From assembly GCA_023227835.1 (NCBI GenBank), contig JALOCI010000008.1:1-64000 (forward strand): a stretch of 64,000 nt of DNA. Reading direction: 5' to 3'. The notes under the pieces are model-generated. The model saw only the letters and a program-made list of their open reading frames with translations, had not been told where the DNA came from and ran no database searches. Shown here one piece after another: positions 9,305 through 17,867 of the stretch. This stretch comes from Bacteroidales bacterium. GTDB taxonomy: Bacteria; Bacteroidota; Bacteroidia; Bacteroidales; UBA932. How positions within the stretch are numbered: the first letter of the stretch is position 1; each line of letters starts with the position of its first letter. Made by a program: the position numbers and the translations under genes.

Positions 9305-11557
9305 ATGAAGATGAAATTTTTTAAAACAGCCTTGCTTCTGATCATAATTTTTATTGGAACAGATGCTTTTGCAAAGAGCAAGGTTATTCCTGCAAAAGGC
9401 AGGTTTGAGAGCAGATTCCTCATTGTCGTGGATAATGAGACTTTTGCCGCTGTGAAGACAGATATTATTGCATACAAGGTACAGCTCGAAAGTGAGGGAC
9501 TTGGTGCGATGATATTGGTTGGAGAGTGGAACGATCCAATGGTACTCAGGAATGAAATTCGTACCATTTACAATAAGAAGCCGGTGCTTGAGGGAGCTGT
9601 CTTTATCGGGAATGTCCCGATAGTGAGGGTACGTAACTTCCAGCATGCTACAACAGCTTTCAAGATGGATGAGGAGAAGTTCCCGATGTTTGAATCCTCT
9701 GTAACATCCGACAGATTCTATGACGATCTCGATCTTGAATTTGAATTCATTTCTAAGGATGAGAAGTATCCGGGAATGTTCTATTATAAATTAAAGGAGA
9801 CATCCCCGCAAGTAGTTGAGAGTGATTTCTACTCAGCCCGTATGTTGCCGCCTTCTGATATGGGAGTCGACAAAAATCAGCTTCTTTCCGGGTATTTAAA
9901 GAAAGTTGTTGCGGCTCATAAAGAGAACAACCCGCTTGATAAGTTTGTCGTTTTCAATGGTCATGGTTACAATTCCGATTGTCTCACCGCCTGGCAGAAC
10001 GAGCAGTTCTACATGCGCGAGGTTGCTCCAGAGGCTTTCAAAATCTCTACAGGTAATGGTTTCTACAACTATCGTCAGGACCCTTTTATGAAGTTCAGGC
10101 TCTTTGAGAAGATGCAGCAAAAGGGGACAGACCTGTTTATATTCCATGAGCATGGAGATTTTGACACTCAGTATATCAACGGAGAGTTTCCTGCAGCGAA
10201 TACTCTTGAATATAAAGGTGACACCGACGAGGTGGAATTTACCTCAGACGGGGTAAGCATGGATAAAATAGGCCCGATGCAGGCACTTTCGGTAAGTCTT
10301 AGGAATATGTACCGTAAATACAAGGGAGAGAGGAGAGAGAACTTCAAGCAGAGTGTAATGGAGGAGATGGGAATCACAGACTCCTTTTTTGACCAGAAGA
10401 TACTGGATCAGACAAGGGTCTCGGACTCGGCTTTCAATGCAAATTACAATATCCATCTTGAGGATCTTGCTGACATCCGGATGCAGCCTAAACTCTCGAT
10501 TTTTGATGCCTGCTACAACGGTTCATTCCACAGACCGGGTTATATTGCCGGATACCACGTTTTCGGAAACGGAGCTACAATCGTGGCTCAGGGGAATACT
10601 GTAAATGTGCTTCAGGACAAATGGTCTCTTGAATTGTTAGGTATACTTGGAGAGGGAGCTCGTGTCGGGTTTTGGCAAAAAGAGTTTCAGTATATAGAGT
10701 CGCATATGATAGGTGACCCTACCTATATGTTTCGTACAGAAGGCAGCACCAGCCTTAATCACAACCTTGCAGTCAACCAGAAGGATCCAAAGGTGTGGGA
10801 GGAGTACCTTAAATCATCTTCTCCGGCCCTTAACGCGATAGCCCTTAAAAAGCTCTCACGGATTTACGGTGACTCTTTCTCTGACAGACTTCTCTCGGTT
10901 CTCAAGAGCAGCCCTTATTATAGTGTAAGGATGGAGGCGCTTAAGAGATTGATAGAGATTTGTGATAAGAATATTGTGGAGGCGCTCAAAATCGGGCTGG
11001 ATGATCCGTATGAGCTGATTCGCAGGAATGCCGCAAGATATGCCGGTTATACCGGGGAAAATGCTTTGATTGCATCTCTTGTAAACACCTTGCTGTTTTC
11101 AAATGAGAGTCAGAGGGTGCAGTATGCTGCCCAGAACTCTCTTTTGGTGATGGAGCCTGAGACAGTCATAGCGGAGATTGAAAGGCAGGCCAACACCGAT
11201 CTTGCAAAGAGAAATGCTGAGTCAATCGTTAAGGCGTTTAGGGCGAATTATAAGAAGCAGGATAAATCCCTCAATGTCATAATGGACAAAAATGCTTCGG
11301 ATGACTCGAGGATTTCTTCTATAAGAAACCTGAGGAACAATAACATACATCGTCAGGTCGATGGTTTGTTGAAAGTCATTTCAGACCCTCAGGAGAAGCC
11401 GCTTATCAGGGCAACCCTTGCCGAGGCTCTAGGATGGTTTGATATGAGCTATCGTAAAGCTGAGATTGTTAATACAATGACTTCGATATCGAAGGACTCA
11501 TCTTTGCCTGTTGAGTTGAAATCAGAATTGGAACAAAGTCTGATACGACTCAAGTAA
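9305..11557 (+). CDS. Caspase/gingipain-like (clan CD) peptidase homologue with HEAT-like repeats, copy 3
   Basis: 750 residues from ATG 9305; a GTG at 9302 would add one residue. Signal peptide MKMKFFKTALLLIIIFIGTD. The same order of blocks as copy 2 is present: FLIVVDNETF, GAVFIGNVPIVRVRN, TSDRFYDDLDLEFEF, then FHEHGDFDTQYI with His283, and FDACYNGSF with Cys403, 120 residues apart. The loop between the two motifs is longer than in copy 2 and acidic. GDPTYMF precedes the HEAT-like region (about 490-750), which contains DPYELIRRNAARYAG and closes with AEALGWFDMSYRKAE. The gene starts 11 bp after copy 2 and is followed by a hairpin terminator, so it is the last gene of the unit. Confidence 0.75.
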   Translation: MKMKFFKTALLLIIIFIGTDAFAKSKVIPAKGRFESRFLIVVDNETFAAVKTDIIAYKVQLESEGLGAMILVGEWNDPMVLRNEIRTIYNKKPVLEGAVFIGNVPIVRVRNFQHATTAFKMDEEKFPMFESSVTSDRFYDDLDLEFEFISKDEKYPGMFYYKLKETSPQVVESDFYSARMLPPSDMGVDKNQLLSGYLKKVVAAHKENNPLDKFVVFNGHGYNSDCLTAWQNEQFYMREVAPEAFKISTGNGFYNYRQDPFMKFRLFEKMQQKGTDLFIFHEHGDFDTQYINGEFPAANTLEYKGDTDEVEFTSDGVSMDKIGPMQALSVSLRNMYRKYKGERRENFKQSVMEEMGITDSFFDQKILDQTRVSDSAFNANYNIHLEDLADIRMQPKLSIFDACYNGSFHRPGYIAGYHVFGNGATIVAQGNTVNVLQDKWSLELLGILGEGARVGFWQKEFQYIESHMIGDPTYMFRTEGSTSLNHNLAVNQKDPKVWEEYLKSSSPALNAIALKKLSRIYGDSFSDRLLSVLKSSPYYSVRMEALKRLIEICDKNIVEALKIGLDDPYELIRRNAARYAGYTGENALIASLVNTLLFSNESQRVQYAAQNSLLVMEPETVIAEIERQANTDLAKRNAESIVKAFRANYKKQDKSLNVIMDKNASDDSRISSIRNLRNNNIHRQVDGLLKVISDPQEKPLIRATLAEALGWFDMSYRKAEIVNTMTSISKDSSLPVELKSELEQSLIRLK

Positions 11558-11580
11558 AACTCTTGGTGCAATAATAATTA

Positions 11581-11615
11581 ACGAAGGTTTCTGTATAGAG
11601 ACCTTCGTTTTTTTT
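11581..11615 (+). terminator. Rho-independent terminator after the peptidase/TonB unit
   Basis: ACGAAGGT pairs with ACCTTCGT around a short loop, with further pairing inside, and the stem runs into eight T residues. It begins 24 bp after the stop of copy 3. Confidence 0.85.
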
Positions 11616-11622
11616 CTTTGTG

Positions 11623-11918
11623 GCCGCTTTTTACTGCGTAGATATACCTGAGCCGGGCAGTCCATCCTCAGTCACTTTGAAGTCATAAGCCTTAAAGACA
11701 CTGTTTTTTTTAACGTGATTTGATTTCGTGTTTTTCCTGGCGGCGAAACTCCTCCCTTTGGTCGTCAGACATTCTCGCCTTTTTCGGAAAAACACTCATA
11801 AAATCACTAAAAACCAAGGTCTTTTACGGCTTTATGCCTTCAATCGCTCCTAAATCCCGTCTCCGGCTGAAATGCCCTGATCCAGTATTTTTCCACTTAT
11901 TTGTAAGCGGCTATCGAG
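11623..11918 (+). repeat. Palindromic repeat element, long copy
   Basis: This fills most of the gene-free stretch 11558-11923. It starts GCCGCTTTTTA and ends AAGCGGCTATCGAG, so the termini are inverted repeats. Near the left end it carries GATATACCT and GTCCATCCTCAGTC, both of which recur in inverse orientation at 12541-12572. Near the right end CTCCGGCTGAAA recurs inverted around 12515-12526. It also contains a nested stem: 11715-11737 pairs imperfectly with 11786-11807 (GTGATTT and GTGTTTTTCC arms). An open frame at 11720-11923 lies inside it and is not considered a gene. Confidence 0.65.
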
Positions 11919-11923
11919 GATAA

Positions 11924-12283
11924 TTATTGTTTTGCATAATACAATCCGACACAGATTAATGAAGCAAAGGATATAATTGCATATAAAATTACTACAATAC
12001 TCCCGATTACTCTTGATTTTGGTGATTCGTTTTCATACTTTTCAAGAATCTTGTCTTCTTTTTTAAAATTAAAATAAATAGCACAAAATAACACAACTGA
12101 TATTGGACTAATTATATTAAATGATTCAGACAAAGTATTGAAAATTAATAAACGAATAGTAATAATATTAGAAAGCAAAAGAACCGCTATTGCCGACATG
12201 TTATTAATTGGTCTTCCTCCACCTGATATATATGACCAGGCAACATATATTTTGTGGTATAAATAATCTAATGGGTTAATCAT
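11924..12283 (-). CDS. Small AT-rich membrane protein of unknown function
   Basis: The start at 12283 gives 119 residues (MINPLDYLYHKIYVAWSY...); an upstream in-frame ATG at 12334 would add 17 residues unlike the family pattern I expect for such N-termini. Three hydrophobic stretches near 29-48, 52-69 and 93-115 suggest three membrane spans with a charged KKEDKILEKYENE loop between the second and third. Base composition is visibly richer in AT than the neighbours. The stop codon lies directly beside the end of the long repeat element, and the other side is also repeats, so this may be an acquired or relic gene. No function is proposed. Confidence 0.55.
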   Translation of the reverse strand: MINPLDYLYHKIYVAWSYISGGGRPINNMSAIAVLLLSNIITIRLLIFNTLSESFNIISPISVVLFCAIYFNFKKEDKILEKYENESPKSRVIGSIVVILYAIISFASLICVGLYYAKQ

Positions 12284-12350
12284 GGTCTGAATGCTAAACT
12301 TCTTAAAGGTAAGCAGATAGTATGCAATTGCCAATTATTTTGACGAGACT

Positions 12351-12471
12351 TTGGCGCAGTTTGAGGTATGTGCTTGAATTTGAGGAGCTCTAAAATAGGT
12401 TTATAAGATCTTCAACAAAAAGTAGAATTGCATATAGTTGCAATTGAGAGACATACCTCAAACTGCGCCAA
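12351..12471. repeat. Perfect 21-bp inverted repeat with long spacer
   Basis: 12351-12371 (TTGGCGCAGTTTGAGGTATG plus T) is the exact reverse complement of 12451-12471. The 79-bp spacer is AT-rich and shows no gene. It lies between the small membrane gene and the short palindromic element. Confidence 0.85.
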
Positions 12472-12474
12472 TGT

Positions 12475-12595
12475 GCCGCTTATAAGCTAATTGAGATATA
12501 CCTAATCAGGGATATTTTCAGCCGGAGGGAGCAACGCGACTGAGGATGGACTTCCCTGATTAGGTATATCTCCAATATAAAAAGCGGCTATCGAG
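12475..12595 (-). repeat. Palindromic repeat element, short copy
   Basis: The outer ends GCCGCTT (12475) and AAGCGGC (12582) are inverted. Inside, 12493-12512 (GAGATATACCTAATCAGGGA) is the exact reverse complement of 12553-12572. It shares GTCCATCCTCAGTC and CTCCGGCTGAAA, in reverse orientation, with the long copy at 11623-11918. The right end AAGCGGCTATCGAG (12582-12595) is identical to 11905-11918. The stretch after it, to 12650, also matches part of the long copy inverted (GAAGTCAT.AGCCTTAAA.ACACTG). Together with the 12351-12471 repeat this accounts for the gene-free stretch 12284-12719. Confidence 0.7.
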
Positions 12596-12670
12596 AACAA
12601 ATTAAGAAAAATCAGTGTATTTAAGGCTCATGACTTCAATGCAACACCGATTGAACAGCCATAAAACAAA

Positions 12671-12704
12671 AAAGGGTGACTAATCAAAAGTCACCCTTTT
12701 ATTT
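12671..12704 (-). terminator. Terminator of the S9 peptidase operon
   Basis: AAAGGGTGACT (12671-12681) pairs with AGTCACCCTTT (12689-12699). Read on the minus strand, the stem ends in a T-rich run just downstream of the stop at 12720. Confidence 0.8.
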
Positions 12705-12719
12705 ATTTTGAAGAGCAAA

Positions 12720-15554
12720 TTATTTCTCCAACTCCAATCCCCAATCAATCCCCTTCAGGGTTGCAGGAACACCCTTGCTCATCCATACAGGCATAGGTGC
12801 GCCCTTGAGGTAGTGATCAAAGAACTGAGATAGTCTTACAGAGAGATCCTTTGCATTTACACGGCCAGAGAGGTTGTGGCTCTCCTTGTTGTACTGAAGC
12901 ATCCAGGCAGGTTTGCCAAGCCTCTTGAGAGCTGTGAAATACTCGATTCCCTGTGTCCATGGAACTGCCTCGTCATCGTCATTTGCCATAATCAAAAGAG
13001 GTGTCTCTATCTTGTCAGCAAAGAAGATCGGTGAGTTCTCGATATAGAGATCAAGACCATTCCACAATGTCTTTCCGATGCGGCTCTGGGTGTGCTCGTA
13101 CTGAAACTGGCGTACAACTCCCGTACCCCATCTGATTCCACCGTAGGCACTTGTCATATTTGAAACAGGAGCTCCGGCCCCTGCAGCTTTCCACTTGAAC
13201 ACCTGTGGCTGAGTGACCATATAGGCAACCTGATATCCTCCCCAGCTCTGTCCCTGGATTGCGACATTATCTCTGTCAGCCCAAGGGTTCTCGCATATCT
13301 TCTCAACGCCCGGTACTATACAATCAAGAGCACTCTTGCCAGGATGACCTATTTGATATGCAATGTCCGGTATAAATACCAGATATCCGTTACTTACAAA
13401 GTAAGCGACATTGATGGTCGAACGACTTGGTGCAGGAGCTCTGTAGTAGTTCAGATACTGAGAATTTCTCTCATAGAAATATACAATCATCGGGTACTTT
13501 CTGGCAGGGTCAAAATCTTCAGGTTTGTAAAGAAGGCCCTCAAGGTCCAGACCTGTTTTTGATTTCCATTTGATCAACTCTACTGTGCCCCAGTTGTAAT
13601 CCTTCTGTTGAGGATTTATATCAGTGATCTTGGTCTGAGTCTTGAAGTTGTCCTTGGTAATCCAGAGATTCGGAGACTCTTTGAAGTTCTGTTTTACATA
13701 TGTGAGAAGGGGCCCTTTCTTGGCTTTGGTCAGATACAGGAACATATTCGGTTCAAGTACCCACTTGGTCATCACCGGCTTTTTCTTTTTCAGCTCTTTG
13801 TAATAATAGCCGTTGTCCTTTGTAATTTCATCGAAAACTGAGAAATAAACAGTTGAACCGGGTTTTACAGGGTCATTCTTGACTCCCGGAGTTCCCGGAG
13901 GCAGCAACATTTCGCTGAGATCTACCATGTCAAAGCTCTTCTTTTCCGCCCTGCCTATGCCATCGGTAAGGTTAAGCGCCGGTTTGGCTGCTTTAGGATC
14001 AAGTTGCCAAACATCATACCTGTCCTTAATGAAGAATGCGGCATCATCGGCCATCCAACCGCAGGAACCATATCCGGGAGCCATTTCAGGTGTGTCATGA
14101 AGCTCGTCTGTAAGAGATGTCTTTATATCGGACGAGATGTTTCTTATCTTGTCTTCTTTTACATCATAAGAATACCAGTTGCGGTCTGTAAGGTTGAACC
14201 ATGTCAGATATTTGCCTTCAGGAGAGGCAGAGACATATTGTATGTAGGCATCTTTCAGCAACATTCTGCTCTTTCCGTCTTTGACAGATACTATCCACAG
14301 ATCACGGTGAGGGTTTGCCGACCACTGTGACTCGAGTTCATAGTTCTTGTCGGATACGGAGTATCCCCAATTGCCTGACCACTCTTCAGGTACATTTACA
14401 ATCGGGTATCCCTCCCTGGCAAGTTGTGCAAAAGCAGATTCTCCTTCCAGTTCAATTTTGCAAACATACGACCTTTTCAGATCCTGGGGCAGGTTTTTTA
14501 ATTGCACTGTCTGAAGCTCTGGTTCCTGATAGTGCCATATATCAAGTTTTGCAATTTCGGAATCCAGCTTGGTCGTATCTTTCTCTCTCTGCTTTTTTGC
14601 TATACCGAAGAAAAGCCTTTTACCTAAAGAGTCCATTTGAAGTGAGCGGAACTCTGTGACATTGTAATTCTCCGGAAGCCATTGCATCTTGTTGTCGACA
14701 ACCACCTTTGCCTTTTCAAAATCTTTGCGATAAACCAGAACAGAAACATCCTTCTGATTGGCTTTAGCTGTGTCGAGCTTAGCATAGAAAGCAAGAGTGC
14801 TGTTGTCTTTACATACAGTAGGCAACTTCACTGTCTGCTTTTTGTATGTGTTGTAAATAGTGGTGAAAACCCTCTTTGAAGGGTTATACATATACAATCC
14901 GGCGCAGTCTTTATAGAGAGAATCTTTAGAGTTGGGAACCCTTACAACAAAAAGAGTGTCTCCTCCTTTTGAGAAGTCATAATCGGTCACATATTTTATT
15001 GTGTCAATACACCCTGTCGAGAATTGGTACACCATCAGGTCGCTGCCCTCTTCCTTCTCTTTCTTCGCCGGCTTCTTCCCTTTTGCTGTGTCTGCCGGAG
15101 GTGTAGTCTGAAATGCCACAAAATCTTTCGGGTAACGAGCGACCTTAAATTCCTTCAGGTATGGATACTTTTTAAGATTTTTGGCATGGATGTCATAAAT
15201 ACCTAAGGTATCCTTCGGCATCTGGTCAGGTTTTACCTTCTTCTTTTTTGCTGCCTTAGTCTCTTCAAACTTAGCCTTTATAGTCATCACGGCATATTTG
15301 CCATTCTCAGTGACTTTATATGAGCTGCCGCGATGAATTGTATCCATCTGACCGGTGGCAATATTGAGTGACACCATTTCGGCATCACCCTCCTGTGGGT
15401 TTATGTAAAATAGTGAGTATCCTGCATCTTTTGTCAGGGTAAATCCGCCGATGCTTTTCCATCCGTCATATACAGAGTGGTCCAACGGCTTCTTTTGTCC
15501 GAATGAGCAGATAGTTACTGCCATGAAGACAACTGTCAGGAGTCTGGATTTCAT
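12720..15554 (-). CDS. S9 family (prolyl oligopeptidase-type) serine peptidase, exported
   Basis: 944 residues with an N-terminal signal (LLTVVFMAVTICSFGQ). The first two thirds form a beta-propeller-like region with many short strand repeats. The C-terminal alpha/beta-hydrolase domain holds the triad: Ser770 in GQSWGG, Asp861 in NDDDEAVPW and His893 in KESHNL. The Asp to His spacing of 32 equals that in the neighbouring S9 protein. It probably cleaves short peptides in the periplasm, feeding amino acid uptake. The length exceeds the usual 650-750 residues of DPP4/DPP5-type enzymes because of a longer propeller part. It lies 44 bp downstream of the other S9 gene and probably shares its promoter; terminator at 12671-12704. 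Confidence 0.85.
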   Translation of the reverse strand: MKSRLLTVVFMAVTICSFGQKKPLDHSVYDGWKSIGGFTLTKDAGYSLFYINPQEGDAEMVSLNIATGQMDTIHRGSSYKVTENGKYAVMTIKAKFEETKAAKKKKVKPDQMPKDTLGIYDIHAKNLKKYPYLKEFKVARYPKDFVAFQTTPPADTAKGKKPAKKEKEEGSDLMVYQFSTGCIDTIKYVTDYDFSKGGDTLFVVRVPNSKDSLYKDCAGLYMYNPSKRVFTTIYNTYKKQTVKLPTVCKDNSTLAFYAKLDTAKANQKDVSVLVYRKDFEKAKVVVDNKMQWLPENYNVTEFRSLQMDSLGKRLFFGIAKKQREKDTTKLDSEIAKLDIWHYQEPELQTVQLKNLPQDLKRSYVCKIELEGESAFAQLAREGYPIVNVPEEWSGNWGYSVSDKNYELESQWSANPHRDLWIVSVKDGKSRMLLKDAYIQYVSASPEGKYLTWFNLTDRNWYSYDVKEDKIRNISSDIKTSLTDELHDTPEMAPGYGSCGWMADDAAFFIKDRYDVWQLDPKAAKPALNLTDGIGRAEKKSFDMVDLSEMLLPPGTPGVKNDPVKPGSTVYFSVFDEITKDNGYYYKELKKKKPVMTKWVLEPNMFLYLTKAKKGPLLTYVKQNFKESPNLWITKDNFKTQTKITDINPQQKDYNWGTVELIKWKSKTGLDLEGLLYKPEDFDPARKYPMIVYFYERNSQYLNYYRAPAPSRSTINVAYFVSNGYLVFIPDIAYQIGHPGKSALDCIVPGVEKICENPWADRDNVAIQGQSWGGYQVAYMVTQPQVFKWKAAGAGAPVSNMTSAYGGIRWGTGVVRQFQYEHTQSRIGKTLWNGLDLYIENSPIFFADKIETPLLIMANDDDEAVPWTQGIEYFTALKRLGKPAWMLQYNKESHNLSGRVNAKDLSVRLSQFFDHYLKGAPMPVWMSKGVPATLKGIDWGLELEK

Positions 15555-15598
15555 TGAAATTATTTTTTATTGTTTGGGTTAATATAAACTGGTTCTAA

Positions 15599-17668
15599 CT
15601 AATTCTTAAGCCATTTGTCAAACCACTCGAAGAAGATCCTGTTCCATAGAAGGTTGTTCTGTGGTTTTAGTATCCAATGATTCTCGTCCGGGAAAAGTAA
15701 CATTTCGGCAGGAACACCCATCATCTTTGCAGCATTGAATGCAGCCATGCCTTGTTCAACAGGAACTCTGTAGTCCATCTCTCCGTGGGTTACGAGAATA
15801 GGGGTGTTCCAGTTCTTGATTAGCTTGTGAGGGGAGAGTGAGTAGTGCCTTTTTGCAACAGGATTGTCATCCCATGGTGCTCCACCGTTGTCAAATTTAG
15901 GGAACCAAAGCTCTTCGGTCATCATATACATCTGCTCCTGGTTGAAAATTCCCGCATGAGCAGAGAAGGCTGAAAAGAGCCCTTTGTGAATTCCGGCAAG
16001 GTAGTAAACAGAATATCCTCCGTAGCTTGCGCCGCAGGCTCCGACTTTTCCGACAAATTTCTCCTTTTTCATCTCCTTTACAGAAGAGAGATAGTCCTGC
16101 ATATTCAGACCCGGATAGTCTCCGGAAATCTGTTCGCACCACTCCTGTCCGAAAGCTGTTGTTCCTCTTCGGTTAGGAAGGATTACTATATAGCCTTGAG
16201 CGGCCATCAGCTGGAAATTCCACCTGTACGACCAGCTTTGGCTAAGTGTTCCCTGAGGGCCGCCAGTGCAGAAGAGCAGGGTAGGGTATATCTTCGATGA
16301 ATCGAAATCAGGAGGATATACAACCCACATATGCATATCTTTATTATCAACAGTCTTAATCCATCTCTCCTCAATCCTTCCCATCTTTACCTGATCGAGG
16401 ATTGCTTTGTTCTCGTTTGTTATCTGTGTATAAGAGCCGTCAGCAGAGTTTATGGCAACAATCTCATTCGGCATTGACATGCTCTTGTATGTAGTATAGA
16501 GCTTGTCCCCGGAAACCTGAACCCCGTCAAAGTCATATTGTCCTTTGGTGAGTTGGGTTATGGCCTTGTCGCTGATGGACACTTTGTATACACCTGTCAG
16601 TGCTTTGACACAAGAGGTGAAATAGAGGGCCGAGCAATCCGGTGCCCATGTGATGGTCTCTACATTATATAAATAATCTGTGGTCAGTTCGGTTTTTGTG
16701 CCGGAGGCGAGATCCATTACAAAAAGCCTCTTTTTATCAGCCTCGTAGCCGTTTCTCTCCATACTTATCCAGGCAATGGATTTTCCGTCAGGCGAGTAGA
16801 GAGGGTCAGTGTCATAACCCATCATTCCCTCGGTCAGATTCTGTGTCTTTTTTGAGGCTAAGTTGTACATATATATATCTGTATTGGTAGAAAAGGCATA
16901 TTCTACACCTACAACTTTACGGCATGCATAGGTGATGTTCTCTCCATCAGGGCTCCAGCTGAGTTGCTCAATCCCGCTCAATGGCAATGTAGGACACTCA
17001 TAAGGTTCACCTTCAAGAATATCTGTAATATTGCTTAACTCCTTTCCGTTGAAATCGGCAACAAACGGGTGGGGAATCTCCTCGACAAAAGTGTCCCAAT
17101 GGCGGTACATCAGATCTTTGATAATCCTTCCGGTTGCCTTGTCAAGATCCGGGTATTTATCAACAGGCTTTTCGATGGATTTCACAGTGCTTATATAGAG
17201 GATCTTGTCACCTTTAGGGCTTACTGAAAACTCAGATATTCCCCTTTCTACATCGCTTATCTTGTTTGCAGAGGAGCCGTCGCTCTCCATAACATAAAGC
17301 TGGCCTCCGTACAGATATGCAATCTGTTTTCCTCCGTTTATCCACCTTGCATTATTTTCACTCTTGACTGTTGAGGTAATTTGCTTGTTATCACTTCCGT
17401 CGGCATTCATAACAAAAAGCTCACGATTGCTTTTATTCTGCTCTATACTGGTATAGGATACACCATATAGGATTTTTGTCCCGTCCGGAGAGACCTGCGG
17501 ATCACTTAACCTCCCCAGGTTTTGCATGACTTCGGCAGTAAACTTGCCGTCTGTGACACTGATAGTGCTTTTAGAGATAGGTGTCTCATCCTTGTTGACG
17601 GACGACTCTTTGCAGGAACCTGCAAATAGAGCTGTGGAAACTAACATAATAGTGATTTTACTTTTCAT
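15599..17668 (-). CDS. S9 family peptidase lipoprotein, DPP5-like
   Basis: 689 residues, close to the length of Porphyromonas gingivalis DPP5 (about 684). The signal ends in FAGSC, so a lipoprotein with Cys19 is possible. PD40-like propeller repeats (SPDGTKILYGV, SPDGENITYA, SPDGKSIAWIS) precede the hydrolase domain, with Ser548 in GASYGG, Asp632 in GEMDYRVP and His664 in PDENHW. DPP5 removes dipeptides with preference for Ala and hydrophobic residues at the second position; that specificity is inferred from resemblance. It is transcribed divergently from blaI with 199 bp between them, and likely leads an operon with the second S9 gene. Confidence 0.8.
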   Translation of the reverse strand: MKSKITIMLVSTALFAGSCKESSVNKDETPISKSTISVTDGKFTAEVMQNLGRLSDPQVSPDGTKILYGVSYTSIEQNKSNRELFVMNADGSDNKQITSTVKSENNARWINGGKQIAYLYGGQLYVMESDGSSANKISDVERGISEFSVSPKGDKILYISTVKSIEKPVDKYPDLDKATGRIIKDLMYRHWDTFVEEIPHPFVADFNGKELSNITDILEGEPYECPTLPLSGIEQLSWSPDGENITYACRKVVGVEYAFSTNTDIYMYNLASKKTQNLTEGMMGYDTDPLYSPDGKSIAWISMERNGYEADKKRLFVMDLASGTKTELTTDYLYNVETITWAPDCSALYFTSCVKALTGVYKVSISDKAITQLTKGQYDFDGVQVSGDKLYTTYKSMSMPNEIVAINSADGSYTQITNENKAILDQVKMGRIEERWIKTVDNKDMHMWVVYPPDFDSSKIYPTLLFCTGGPQGTLSQSWSYRWNFQLMAAQGYIVILPNRRGTTAFGQEWCEQISGDYPGLNMQDYLSSVKEMKKEKFVGKVGACGASYGGYSVYYLAGIHKGLFSAFSAHAGIFNQEQMYMMTEELWFPKFDNGGAPWDDNPVAKRHYSLSPHKLIKNWNTPILVTHGEMDYRVPVEQGMAAFNAAKMMGVPAEMLLFPDENHWILKPQNNLLWNRIFFEWFDKWLKN

Positions 17669-17798
17669 ATAATTAAGTAGTTGATTATTCGGCTAAATGT
17701 TTTGATACAAAATATCGCTTTTGGTTTAATATTTGGTAAAATTAAATCAATTATGCTTTTATTCCAATATAATTAAAAAACGGGTGTAACGAAAAAAG

Positions 17799-17850
17799 TA
17801 GTTAAAAAACTAAAAAAATAGTTGTATAACTAAAAAATTAGTTATATTTG
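17799..17850 (+). promoter_or_regulatory. blaI promoter with three palindromic operator-like sites
   Basis: TAGTTAAAAAACTA (17799-17812), TAGTTGTATAACTA (17819-17832) and AACTAAAAAATTAGTT (17828-17843) are three near-perfect dyads, spaced about 20 then 10 bp. A Bacteroidota -7 element TATATTTG (17843-17850) and a TTG at 17822-17824 with an 18-bp gap overlap them, ending 17 bp before the blaI ATG. BlaI-family repressors bind short dyads over their own promoter, so autoregulation is likely. Possible control of the divergent S9 operon is inference. Confidence 0.65.
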
Positions 17851-17867
17851 TTAAAAAATAATAAAAC

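Noticed and set aside
1..11557. Type IX secretion C-terminal domains on the peptidase paralogues
   Set aside because: All three end directly after the helical repeats, without the beta-sandwich tail or its Gly-rich motifs.
11720..11923. Open frame of 67 codons
   Set aside because: It lies inside the long palindromic repeat and has no recognisable protein features.
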